Assembly (NCBI RefSeq): GCF_031143425.1
Contig: NC_090447.1
Coordinates: forward strand, 134,807,106-134,871,105
Reading direction: 5' to 3'
Origin: Pleurodeles waltl
Taxonomy: Eukaryota; Chordata; Amphibia; Caudata; Salamandridae
DNA: 64,000 nucleotides
The notes under the pieces are model-generated. The model saw only the letters and a program-made list of their open reading frames with translations. It had not been told where the DNA came from and made no database searches. Both the position numbers and the translations under genes were made by a program. Of the stretch, positions 44,521-56,042 are shown piece after piece; within the stretch, counting starts at the first letter, position 1; the number at the start of each line of letters is the position of its first letter.

Positions 44521-45722
44521 ATGTGTTGGCAAGACTAAAAATGAAAGACAATAAGAATCAACCAGCATTTGAAACATAAATCGCCAAAATTTGGAAAGGA
44601 AGTTACATGCATGGTGAGACCCACCAGAGAAGGCTAATTGTCCATTTTCCTAAGCTAGTGAACATCACTAACGTGCACAACCCTATAACAACTGTTACAT
44701 GTGTCTTCAAAGTCCTCAGAAAGAAAATTATGGAAGGATAACTGTCATAAAGATAACACAGAAAAACTATTGACATATGCAAAACAAACACCTTGCACAC
44801 AGCCTTGAGGAACCCAACATAAAAGGTCAACAAGAAAGGGCATGAGCTTTATCAAACATAGCTTGATCAAAAGAACCAAATACACTTGAGGTACATGAGG
44901 CATAAGAGGTCAGATCAGCTGGAGGGAAATACAATTCTCCACAAAAGAAAATAGAAAAAGAAGACCATATAGCAAATGATGAATTAACAAAGCAAACCTA
45001 AATGCAATGACCATGTGAAATTGTACATATCTTTCACTATCTACTATCACAGTGGATCACATGTTTTATGGTTAATGTGAGAAAATGCCCTTTTTGCTTG
45101 GTCATAACCCGTTTTTCCTGTACATTGTTAAGTTGTTTAGACTCTGCATGGTGAGACACTGATGTCAAGGTTCCAGTGCATGTACCTTGGTCCCTAAAAC
45201 ATGTAAAGATTGGCAAAATCCTTATCAGCATATTTACCTCTCTTATAAGGCTATAGCATATGGTATAAAACTATTCCCATGGCATGGCAAGTTAATGTCA
45301 CATGTGGACTGTAGCACTTATTGTGCCGTCCATTTATATGACAAGGACAGCATGGCTTAGGTGTACCATTGTACACCGACAATTGCAGTTTAGTTCTGCA
45401 GCGCGATCTGACAAAAGAAACCTTTTTGACAGGGGAAATACCTTCCTTTAAATATAAATGTCACCTCTAAGTAGACCTTGTAGCCCACAAGTAGGATGCA
45501 AGTTATTTAAAAGGAAGAAATGCAGAAATGTAATGTTACCATGTTCCTGCAGTGAAAAGCAGGCTGTGTTATGAGAGAACTTAAGTCCAGATGAAAGTAT
45601 TAAATCTGCCATGTTGGGTTTGGGACCAACTGGAAACATGTTTTACTGCTATTTTTAATATTTATCAAATGTTCAATTCAATTGTGAAGTCAGGTTTTTA
45701 AATAAATATTTATGAAAGCAAC
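44521..45722. other. Spacer, nothing recognised
   Basis: No coding similarity, no terminal repeats and no tandem structure noticed. Confidence 0.5.
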
Positions 45723-46816
45723 TGTTAGAAAGTTACATTTGTTTTGCCTAAAGTGCTTAAATGCTCTGCAGCAGACGTTCCAGCAAGAACTTGACCTTAA
45801 TGAGATGTGAAAGCTGCTCCCAGCCAGAGCAGAGACAATGGCCTGCAGGAGGTGTTTTCCTCCCCTGGCTGGAAGACCAATCTGGATGGGCCAAGGAAGT
45901 TAATTAAGAAACCTACCCGGTCATAATGTAAGGTGACACCTGGAAAGAAGCGGCCTCTGTGCCTCCAGTCAGGCTGATATCATACCCAGTGGGAGGAGAG
46001 CTTCCCCAAGAACCAGTTTTAAGTGGCCACAGAGGAGATGACTGCTCATTACCTTGGTCACACTCTTGGTGGGCAAACAGGCTTGGAACAAGGTCGAGAA
46101 GGGTTTTCCCATTATGGATTGTGGGATTAAGGTTCACTGTGCATTTGATTGAGGTAGTGAAACAGAACTGCTGCAAAGGTGGGTAGGGTTACCCCAGGGA
46201 ATATTTACCCATCTAATTAAGGAGGAGTCACAAGTCACCTACAACCACAAGCGGGCACCCAAGGCGCTATCCTCAGAACACATTCATGACCTGTGCAAGT
46301 AAACAAGAAAGACTGTACCTTCTGTTTGAGACCTGTGAGGAGAGTTGAAGGGGTGTACCTGATCCCACGTTTGCCAACAGAAAGATGTGGAGTGCAAGGG
46401 TTAGTTGGTTGACCTTCATGTGGCTACCGGGGCAAAACAAGCTACAAGTGGCATTTTCCTGAAGTTACCAACTGCACCTAGAACTGGACTGGGTCCCGCT
46501 GGTGGCTTCTGCTGAAGTGATTGCTTTCCTTGAGGTCCTGGGACCTTTAACAGTGTGTAATTTGATTTTTAATGTCTCTAAGACGTTTTGGACTTACAGA
46601 CCTCTAAAGGGCTAGGACCAACCGCCCAGGCAAATCAGCCAAAGAAGTGTCTCTCTGTGCTGAGCAAGTATGTTTGTCCTGGTCAAAGATTCCCCACAGC
46701 ACCAAATTAATTTCAGTGGTTCTCTCAGTGTGATGATTTTTAACTCATGGAATTCTTATTGGACACAGTCTGCAACCTTGTACCACTGGAAGATTCTGAA
46801 CTGGAAACCTGGCTAA

Positions 46817-46986
46817 GGGCCTGATTTAGAACTCAGCGGATGGGTTACTCCTTCAGAACTGTGACTGATATCTAGTCCGCCTAAATCTAAATCCCATAGG
46901 ATAGAATGGGATTTTGATTTTAGGGGATGGGATATCCGCCACTGTTAAGACGGAGTAGCCTGTACACTAAGATCTAAATCAGGCGC
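46817..46986. mobile_element. 170-bp Harbinger-type MITE with TAA duplication
   Basis: Termini GGGCCTGATTTAGA (left) and TCTAAATCAGGCGC (right) are inverted repeats with one mismatch. TAA flanks both sides (46814-46816 and 46987-46989), the classic Harbinger target. The interior is partly self-complementary. Non-coding. Confidence 0.85.
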
Positions 46987-47178
46987 TAAGTTTGAATGTA
47001 GAAATCCTGAGTAGGTGAAGATGTGAAAAGTATTCAACCAACAAAAGGACTTTTCGGAGTATGAAATTAGAATTTTCCTACTCTGGACTTTTCCTGCCCA
47101 AACTGAAGACTTCCATGGGAGATTGTACAATTGCTAACTGACCTTGTGGAACTCTTCTCAGATACAGAGTGCAACATA

Positions 47179-47854
47179 GGGGCTGACTATAAGTTTGACA
47201 GTCCCAACACGGGACCGCCAAACTTGTGGGGAGGACACCATAGCCATGGCGGTGGTATTTCCCCCCACCCTATCACAAGATTTCTGTCGGTCTGACCTGG
47301 CTGATCGGTGGAATTCTTGAAATAGAGCATTCCCGCCGGTCAGACTGGGGGAAACAGTGCTATGAGATAGAACTCAGCTCCCTTAAAGGAACCAAGTGCT
47401 ATCTCATTGCACAGAGGGGGCCAACCAGAACCCTTTGGGGCCAAAGCAGACAGTGCACATTCAGAGGGTGCTGGTCAGGGGGACCCTGCACTGCCCATTC
47501 CAATGGCATGGGCTGCACTGCTCATGCCATGGGCACGGGCATGGCAGTCAGTGCACAGGACCCGCTGTTGCCCCCAGCCCTTGTTCTGCACCAGTCTTTC
47601 CATAGTGGGGAAGCTGGCATGAAAAGTCTGGCAGATAATAAGGTTATAATCAACAGGGCGATGCTGAGTTCAGCTCCACCATCACTGACTACAACCAGGA
47701 ATGCCGTCAGCCCTTCAGAATCTTGGATTCTGGTGGAGATGGCGGTCTGTTGGCAGGTGTGCTCACCAAACTCGTAATGTGGCAGTCAGACCAACACAGA
47801 CCCGGTGGTCTGACCGCCACTGTGAGCCTTGTGACCACCACTAGTAATCAGGCC
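47179..47854. mobile_element. Harbinger-type MITE (about 676 bp)
   Basis: The left end reads GGGGCTGACTATAAGTTTGAC with GGACCGCCAAACTT next. The right end has TGACCGCCACTGTGAG and then ACTAGTAATCAGGCC, so termini and motifs match the MITE at 44.1-44.5 kb. The flanking triplets are not a clean match, so boundaries are approximate. Confidence 0.65.
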
Positions 47855-48516
47855 TTAAATCCCAGGAAAAAATCACTGACTTGTACAAACTGACTTGGTG
47901 TATCTGACCCACGATCCATCACTGTTGGCCTAAAATCAAACCCAGGTCCTAGTCAACCTCGAGCATACACTGCAATTGTCGTTTTACTTTTTTCTTGGCA
48001 TTTTTTTACTTATATCTTACACAATTTATATCTCAGGTTCCCCTCGTTAGATGTTTTTGTTGTAAATTTACTTATTAGATTTTCTCTATTTTTATAAATT
48101 TTAGTGGCTTTTGCATTGTGTTATGTCTTTGTTTTTTTAATTGCTTTGGTACTCTTAAATACTATAAATTTAGCATGTCTAATCTGTTCCAGGCTACAAT
48201 GGGTTGAGCTCAGGCTTACATTTCTGAAGCCTTTAACTGGATTTAAAAGGTCAGTGACTTTTCTGTTTGTAGTGTACACTCATCCAGCTCAATTGATAAT
48301 TCACTTTTTCACAGTTAGTGTGTCATACGTGAGAGATCCTATTAGGAGGAAACTATCATTACAGATTTTTTTAACTATCATAACTATAATCTGCTTTGAT
48401 GTGACTATGAATGGGATTTATCATCTTGGTACAACAGGCAATCAGTTAAAACAAATTGCATATTAATGGCCTTGTACTTACCAAAATTCTAATTCTTGTG
48501 GAAAACAATACAGCTT

Positions 48517-50802
48517 TGTGGGAAAGTCATCCTTTTTGCCCTGGTCAACCCCAAACTTTTTGACTGATACTGGTGGTTACAGACTCTGACTGTGCCCTGG
48601 GCCCTGCCGACCAGTCCCAGGGCCAGTGCTCTGTGTAAAATGGTATATGCAAATTAGGCTAATCATAATTGGCTATGATAACTTACCTATAAGTCCCTAG
48701 TACATTGTAGGGCATGTAGGTTTAGAGACTCCAGGATAGTTTGTGCACCCATAGGTGCACTGTTGTGGTGCCCAGTGTCATTTTAAAGCTAGGTTTGCCA
48801 TACCTGGCTGCCTTTAAAGTAAAGTTAACCTCAAATTCAACTTTGGAATTAAAAGTACTTCCAAAGTCTTAAACTATCTTGTTTTTACATATGTCACTCC
48901 CTAAGGGCTACTCTAGGTGCCTCCAGGGTTGGGTGGAGTGCACATATATATAGGCAGGGACTTTATAAAATATGTTTTATAAGCACTGCTCAGGGAAAAA
49001 CAGCCAAAGCCATGTTTCCCCATTGTAGTGAATGGGCTCTACAGGATAACATGGAAAGACTTTATTTAAAATTAATAAAGTCTAATTTCCCCAAAATTTG
49101 GTATAAAAATAAATGATATAATAAATCCAACAGCTCACCAAGTTTGGATTTCTGGTAATTAGTACAAAGACAATTATAACTTTTTCTGAAAGTTACCAAC
49201 TTCAGCCCAGTAGTTCCCTTTCCTTAATGGTCAACCTCTGGCAGCCTGAGCCAATCTGGCTTGATGAGGTGTGAAGCGGTCCAGGCTGAAACAAAGGAAG
49301 CATCTAGTGGGAGGAGAGCTGTGACAACAGATGGCAGAGCAGGATGGGGGAAGAATAGCCAAACTGGTCTTCAAAGGTGGGAAAGCCACTTGGGACAGTA
49401 ACTGAACCTTCCTCATATCTTGCTCCCCCAGACAGATGGGAGCCCCAATGACCAGAATAAGAGAGGGGCTGGAAAGGGGTGTGCTGGGGAATCTTTGCCA
49501 AACCAGTGGGTGGACTCAGCCAGATCTAACCTTTAAGGAGAAATATTCTCTTGTTGGATTTTTAGAGGTTGTTGCTTTCTAGGACTGATTTTTGCCACAC
49601 TTCACAGGAAGTGGTCACCCTGGAAGGTAGTAGCCTGCGTCCCATTAGAGAGGAGCACCCCCTGCTTCTCACCCCAGGAGCAAAAATAAATATGGCAGAG
49701 CTTCCCCATAATTTAGAACCCTGCTGGAAGATTCTAGAGAAGAGGAACTGGCCTGCTGGACCCTTGGCCTGCACCTGGAGAACTGCACTCACAAGGACTG
49801 CACCAGCTGCACACTTTGGCTTCACCAAGAAAAAGACTTTGCCTTGCCTCTACAACTCCAGGAGTGGATTCCCTTTAAGTCACAGGTATAAAGGAGCTAA
49901 CCAGAATCCCCTGCATCAAGTCCTGTAAGAAGAGCCCAGCTAACCAGCATCCAGTGGCCATATGAGGATTCTGACCAGGTGCATTCTGGGAACTGTAGTC
50001 CCAACTTCTAAGAAGAAACTCAGACCTCCTGGAACCATGGATCAAGTGTGTGGGTATTTCAAGGATGTAAAAGGTAATCCGGAAAATGATGCAAAAGTTT
50101 GGAGAAGTTTGGAGCAACTTTTGAAAAAAGCTCTTTAAGGTGACTGACCCGTCGATGAGAGTCAAGCCAGCAACGTTGAACCGTGACCCAGCCTGAATTT
50201 CAGGTTCACCCACTAAAGCTGTAGAGCCTTTCCTCATTGACAAGACTTCCAGGAGCTGACTGGGACCCCCAAACTGAGTCAAGCCATCATTGTCAAATTG
50301 CAACCCAGCCTGAAGAGGAGCCTTGCCCAACGCTGAGAAAAAAAGCTCCAACAAAGTGATGAAGTCAGAAGGTAGCATTTCGACGAAGGCCCTACTGTAT
50401 TCGAGCAGGGCTTCATTTCAGCCAGCCTCAACACATGTCCCTGGTAGGCACTTTTGTTTTTTAGGAGCTAGAAAACCTTTTTTCACATTTAATCTGGAAA
50501 ATCCATATCTCTGCTTCCCTATTTTTGTTGTTTTTGTGTCATTTTAAAGATAAAACTTTTTCCTATTTTCAAAAATTGGTGTTGGAGTTTTTTAGTATGT
50601 GTACTGTTTTACTTATTTACTGTTTTGTTGATATTACATGCTTTACACACTTGTCTCCAAAGTCTAACTGCTCATAGGCCAATCTACCAGGGGTTGAGCA
50701 AGTATTAATTTATTGTGACCTTGACTGGACCTAGTGGGAGTTTGTGGCCTATTGATAAGTGTAGGTACCTAACTGCCCTTACCAATAATCCACTTTCCAA
50801 CA
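48517..50802 (+). mobile_element. Complete solo LTR (2286 bp) of a gypsy-type element
   Basis: It starts TGTGGGAAAG and ends CTTTCCAACA (near-inverted termini with TG...CA). It is flanked by a perfect 5-bp duplication AGCTT (48512-48516 and 50803-50807). No coding sequence lies inside, so this is a solo LTR left by recombination between two LTRs, and an unusually long one. Diverged fragments of the same family are at 1355-2345 (minus) and 57823-59640 (plus). Confidence 0.88.
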
Positions 50803-50807
50803 AGCTT

Positions 50808-51860
50808 CAACAAGAACTTGGTGTACTCCTCGACAATATCTTTCTAGATTGTCCTTCCTTAAGTGAATACATGTTTATCTGATCAATTCATTGCAATCCA
50901 GATAGTTTTAGAGGACCTCATGAATTCCTAATGAAATGTAGCCTTCCTACTAAAATGACACCGTTGAAAAATATTCTTTATAGCCATCATTTGTTTTACA
51001 CCATTAAAAGTATGGACCATATAGCATTACCAATGGGTTCTAAGTGGCATCAAATAGACAACAAGAGTGAGGCTTGAGTCATTGTGAACCCAGAGGTGAA
51101 AAATATCCCTGCGATTCACTTTCTACCCACTAATACTTTTATTATGTGGGGCCCCCTCAGATAACATGTCCCTGCTTTGAACTGCTACACAGAGGCAGAG
51201 GAGAAAAGGAGGGAACCATACAAAGCATGGCCTCTTCTCTTTGTCCCAAAGAAAAATACCTGACGTCCTGTCATCCACACTACCACTTTCTGTTCTTCCC
51301 TTCCCTCTCCTTCATAAACTGTGTTCCCTCTATTCCAGCACTGCTTTGACATGTTCTCACCTAGCACAGCCAAGGCACCCTGGAATTATTTAATGATGTA
51401 GCAGCAGTGACTTACAGGATCTGTAGCCCATAGTTTCTATATCACAGAAATTAATTATCAGATTTAGAATCTAACATTTACATAAACAGCTCTCAGAACC
51501 ATACATAGTATACATAATTATGGCAAGTAACAGTGACTTACTTAAGGGTAAACCTCAAGTTGTCTATGGTATCTCTCAGAACCCCCAGGTGAACAACATC
51601 TCTGTAATTCCCTTTTTACCTGTCTGAAACTGTACTTTATGCATGATCCCCAAGGTCATCTGTCAGTGCTTTCAACTGCTACATGGGACAAGAGATTAAC
51701 AGGGGAGCTATACATAACACATCCTCCTCCATGTCCCAAATAAAAAAAAGCTATATCTGCAAGCCTTGACCAACTCTGAGCCACCTTCCCTGCCTTCAAT
51801 TCCCCTTCTGCAGCTGTGCTTTTCGCTTTCATTCAAAGCAGACAACATGATTTTTGCTGA
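50808..51860 (+). repeat. Unidentified region with diverged ~510-bp duplication
   Basis: 51060-51340 and 51570-51800 share an ordered set of blocks: 'aacccccaggtgaacaacatctctg', 'cttttcaactgctacatggg' and 'tgtcccaaa(g/t)aaaaa'. This suggests an old tandem duplication or two copies of one repeat. No protein similarity. Confidence 0.5.
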
Positions 51861-52019
51861 TTGGAAGGTGATATATCTGTCATTTTGGGCATTGCCTCCC
51901 CTGTCTTTTTTTGCCTTTGCTTCCTTTGTTTTGACTGTGTGCTGGACTCTGTGTTTGCTGTTTTTGCTGAAGCACATTGAGGGGGTGGGTCTGTGGAAGC
52001 ACTGTGAGGTAGAGAGGAG

Positions 52020-52600
52020 AGACATTCTGACATCCTTAGAGGATCCTCAGGGACTTACCTACTCTATCATGAAGGACGCCCTACACACAAGGTATGGTCT
52101 CACCCCTGAACAGTACAAGGACAAGGTTAGGTCCTACAAAAAAAGGAATACCAAACCTGATTGGTGTGTGTAGAAACTTTTTGCAGGTTACTGGATGGTT
52201 GGATGAAGAGCAGTAACGTAACAAGTTATTAGGGGCTTTACAAATTAATTGCTTGCAAGCACTTATACGGTCCTTGTTTTCCAGAGCTGTGCCAGCACCT
52301 AATTGACAGCAAGCTGACTGACCCCAGAAAGCTTGCTCATGAAGTGGACCGATGGGAAAGCACCAGGGTCCAGAAGAGGTATGGGGAGACCATGCCAAGA
52401 GTGGCCAGGGTCCCCATCAGAAGAAGTGTTAAGAGTAAACAGGGGGAGTTCTCTAAAGAGCCCCAACCTAGTTCCCAGGGTACAAATTCACAGCCCCCAG
52501 TTGAAAAGAAACCATGGGTCTACAGTGAAACCTGCAGAGAGGGGTCCCCGCAAATGCTTTGGGTTAGGTGGGTCACATGAGGAGGGATCTCAAATGTCCC
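52020..52600 (+). pseudogene. gag: Gmr1-like Gag remnant (SCAN-related)
   Basis: Frames give MKDALHTRYGLTPEQYKDK, then, in another frame, ELCQHLIDSKLTDPRKLAHE. These are the capsid C-domain patterns from which vertebrate SCAN domains derive. A decayed CCHC zinc knuckle follows near 52545-52595, its Cys residues partly lost. A stop after WCV at about 52171 separates the two parts. Confidence 0.75.
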
Positions 52601-52637
52601 AAGGAGACAAAGGCACACTGGTGCTCAGTCACAGGGT

Positions 52638-53300
52638 TTGGCCAGTGTAGCCCTTGGGGAGGAGTTGGTTCTAGGTGGGAGGGAGCCAGCTAAAATGACC
52701 CTTATCTCACTAGGGGACAGTGGGATAGTTCAGAGGACCCTTGTGTCTGAGAACACTAAAACGTACAGGGAATGGGTGACCATCAATGGACAGAGGGTGG
52801 AGGCTCTGAGAGACAAAGGAGCCAGTGTGACTACTGTGAGAAATCACCTGGTGTCTGAAGAGCAGGTAGATCCCCATGCATTCATCAAGTAGTTGCTGTA
52901 GACAACTCAGAGCGTCTGTGCAGAGTGGCGCAGGCTCCCTTCGAATGGTGGGGGGTTTCAGGTTCCTGGAGGGTAGCTGTGAGTCCAACCATGCCTGTGG
53001 GTGGTCTGCTTGGCAATGACCTGGAGGATTCCCTTTGGAAGGAGGTGGAACAAAGGTCTCTCTTGGAGATGTTGGGTCTGCTGGGTGGGTGTGTGTCCAT
53101 CCGGTCAATGGTAGCCTCTCAGGGTGATCAGGAAGCCCTGGAGCCTGAAAGAGTGGGCCAGGTGTCTGCCAGAAGGAGGAAGGGCAAGGGGCTAGGGAAA
53201 CCCGCTCCAGAAGTTCCATTGGTCTGGGAGGAGGCTAACCCTGAGGGGGATCCCCGGAGACTACAGGGGAACAAGTGGCTTAACTGGAGGGGGTCCCTGA
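52638..53300 (+). pseudogene. pol: Gmr1-like protease remnant
   Basis: The frame 52638-52892 contains VTINGQRVEALRDKGASVTT, where an aspartic protease has D-S/T-G-A. Thr/Ser is replaced by Lys, so it is inactive. The following 52925-53120 has VGGLLGNDLED, the usual end of the protease domain, in another frame. Confidence 0.7.
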
Positions 53301-53393
53301 GCTGACTCAGGAAGCAGGACCAAGGAAGCATTCTGTGAGGCACAGAAAACATGCTCTACTCTGGAGGGTTTATGGCACCAGGCTGCAGTCCAG

Positions 53394-54570
53394 GTGTCTG
53401 GCAAGGAGTCAGGTTCACATATGATTTATTGGGGCAATGGCCTCCTATGTAGCGAGCCAAAGGTTGCTGAGCCTGGGGCAGCCCGTGTGCTGGTGGTACC
53501 CCAGTGCTTCAGATCCTTCCTACTGGGATTGGCTCATGATGTGCCTTTACCTAGACATTTGGGGCAGGATCACACCTTTGAGAGGCTTGTCATCCCCTTT
53601 TACTGGCCCAAATGCAGAGGCACTAGGATGCTCAGTGTAGGTCTTGCCAAACTTGTCAGACAAGTGGCAAGAGTGGGGGAAATGTAAGGCTCTTCTCCAA
53701 CATTTTCCTGTTGTCAGAACCCCCTTTGAAACAGTTGGTATTGACATTGTGGTGCCTCTGGATCCCAAGACGGCCATGGGCAATAGGTTTAGCCTGGTCT
53801 TGGTAGGCCATGCCGCCAGGTACACAGAAGCTATTCCTTCGAGACCAATCACTGCCCCTGTGGAGGGATGTGCATTGATGGGGGTTCTTACCAGCATGGG
53901 GTTCCCCAAGGAGGTGGTATCTGAAAGGGGTACCAACTTCTTATCTATATATATGAAGTCTCTGTGGAAGGAGAGTGAGGTAACCTACAAGTTTACCACC
54001 CCTTATCTCCACCAAGGAAATGGTCTGGTTGAGAGATTCATCTGCCCCTTGAAGGGCATGATTATGGGCCTATCAGAGCACTTGAGGTGTAAGTGGGATG
54101 TCCTCTTGCCATGCCTTCTGTTTGCCTACAAGGAGGTGCCACAAAAGGGTCTTGGATTTAGTCCTTTTGAGTTTCTCTCTGGACACCCTGTCAGAGGACC
54201 TTTGAGTCTAGTAAGGGAAGGCTTGGAGAAAGCCTCAAGTAAGCCCCCCAGGATGTATTCAGTCACATTCAGGCTTTTAGGAACCAAACTGCCCATTTCA
54301 GGAAGCTCGCTCAAGAGAACCTGGAAGCAAGACAGGAAGATATGAAACATGGTATGACCTGGTTGCCACTCTGGTTGAGTTTCATCCTGGACAACAAAAG
54401 TGTGGGTGATGGCCCCAGTGGAGCCTCGCACTCTCAAAGTCAAGTGGACTGGGCCTTTTGAGGTGGTGGACTGCAAGAGTGATGTCACCTATCTGGTAAA
54501 CTTGTGGACTTCTAGGAACCCTTTGAGGGTCCTACATGTGAATCACCTCAAGCTTCACTTTGAGAGGACA
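53394..54570 (+). pseudogene. pol: Gmr1-like integrase (decayed)
   Basis: 53394-53687 holds the zinc-region segment HDVPLPRHLGQDHTFERLVIPFYWP. The frame 53644-54345 gives the catalytic core: PFETVGIDIV with the first Asp, FPKEVVSERGTNF where Asp has become Glu, and QGNGLVERF with the Glu. 54400-54560 supplies the C-terminal GPFEVV ... VLHVNHLKLH module, which normally ends integrase in Ty3/gypsy elements. It lies directly before RT rather than after it. Confidence 0.82.
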
Positions 54571-54599
54571 GAGGTGACTATGCTCTTAGTAACAGATGA

Positions 54600-55460
54600 A
54601 GGGGTGGAGGAAGAGAGTGAGCCTCTTCCTGATCCCTTGGCTGCCAAGGAGAAGGATTGTTTAGTGGAGGGTATACACCTCTCCCCCTCACTGACTGTAA
54701 AACAGCAGAGGGACTGTCGTCAAGTGTTAGGACAATTTGCTTCTCTCTTTTCCCTGATCCCAGGGGTCACGCACTTGTGCACACATAATGTGGACACTGG
54801 AGAGAGTCCACCTGTGAAACATAAACTTTACAGGGTGACTGACAAGGTTAGAGCCAGCATAAAAGATAAGGTATCCAAAATGTTAGCTCTTGGGATTATT
54901 GAGTTTTCCAGTTGCCCTTGGGCCAGTCGTGTGGTCTTAGTCCCAAAGGCTGCTGTTCCTGGTGTCACTCCAGAACTTAGGTTCTGTGTGGAGTGCCGGG
55001 GACTCAATGTAGTCACAAAGACTGGCGCTCACCCCATCCCCTGAGTTGATGAGCTCATTGATCGGTTAGGGGCTGCCAAATATCTCAGCACATTTGATTT
55101 AAAGTCTGAATATTGGCAGGTTGCTCTGACTGAGGGGGCCAAGGAGAGGTCTGCATTTTCTACCCCAGATGGGCACTACCAGTTTAGGTTGATGCCCCTT
55201 TGGGATGCAAAATGCCTCTGCCACCTTTCAGAGGCTGGTTAACCAAGTGTTAGCTGGATTGGGAGATTTCAGTGCAGCCTCCCTGGATGACATTGCTGTG
55301 TTCAGCTCGACTTCGGAGGAACACTTGCAGCACCTCTGCAAAGTGTTATAGGCCCTGCAGAAGGCAGACCTCACTATTGAAGGGAGAAAGTGCCAAATAG
55401 GGCAGGGTTATGTGGTGTAGTTGGAACACCATGTGAGGAGAGGGCAAGTGGCAACCCTAC
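54600..55460 (+). pseudogene. pol: Gmr1-like reverse transcriptase (decayed)
   Basis: The frame up to 55044 encodes KHKLYRVTDKVRASIKDKVSKML, SPCWASR-like SCPWASRVVLVPK and ELRFCVECRGLN. After a TGA following HPIP it continues with LIDRLGAAKYLSTFDLKS, YWQVALTEGAKERSAF, then a frameshift near 55200. The Y-x-D-D box is replaced (SLDDIAVFS at about 55282-55308). Non-functional. Confidence 0.8.
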
Positions 55461-55485
55461 AGCCAAAGATTGATACCATCCTGAC

Positions 55486-56000
55486 TTGGGGGTCCCCCCC
55501 CCCAAGACCCAGGCTGAGGTGAGAGCCTTTTTAGGTCTCACAGGTTACTATAAGATGCTTATTAAGGGGTATGGCATCATTGTTGTTCCTTTAACAGAGT
55601 TAACTTCCAAGAAACAACCAAAGAAAGTGATCTGTACTGAGACTTGCCAGACAGCTATTGATGCCCTGAAGGCAGCTATGCGCACAGTACCGGTGCTGAA
55701 GGCACCTGACTTCTCTAAATAATTTGTCATACAGACTGATGCTTCAGAGCATGGTGTGGGAGCAGTGTTGTCAAAGCTAAATGAAGAGGGCCTAGACCAG
55801 CCTGTAGCCTTCATTAGTACGAGGTTACCTCCCCGGGAACGTAGGCAGAGTGCTATTGAGCTTGAAGCTTTTGCTGTGGTCCGGGCACAAAAGAAACTAA
55901 GACCCTACTTGTTTGGGACTCACTTCCAGGGTCAGACAAACCACAGGCCCCTCAGATAGTTAATGCAGATGAGGGCTGAGAACCTGTTGAGGTGGTCCAT
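55486..56000 (+). pseudogene. pol: Gmr1-like RNase H (decayed)
   Basis: The RT/RNase H connection is VRAFLGLTGYYKMLIKGYG. Then comes the RNase H start FVIQTDASEHGVGAVLSKL (about 55723-55780), SAIELEAFAVVRAQKKLRPYL and QTNHRPLR, ending with a stop at 55957-55959. An in-frame TAA precedes FVIQTD. This is the 3' end of pol, and the LTR follows within 100 bp. Confidence 0.82.
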
Positions 56001-56042
56001 CTCCCTACAGGGGTTCTACCCACTTTCAGCCAGGAGGGATAT

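Larger units (their letters stand above)
45723..48440 (+). mobile_element. Probable long LTR with two nested MITEs
   Basis: It begins TGTTAGAAAGTTACATTTG, like other gypsy LTRs in the window. It includes a 'gccagagcagagacaatggcctgcaggaggtg' region typical of these long LTRs and closes near 48200 with 'aggctacaatgggttgagctcaggc', similar to the closing block of other copies. Two Harbinger-type MITEs (46817-46986 and 47179-47854) interrupt it. The right end and the duplication were not resolved. Confidence 0.45.

Noticed and set aside
48104..48466. 120-codon ORF with a hydrophobic N-terminus
   Set aside because: T-rich sequence near the end of a probable LTR. Hydrophobicity follows from base composition, and there is no similarity to a known protein.
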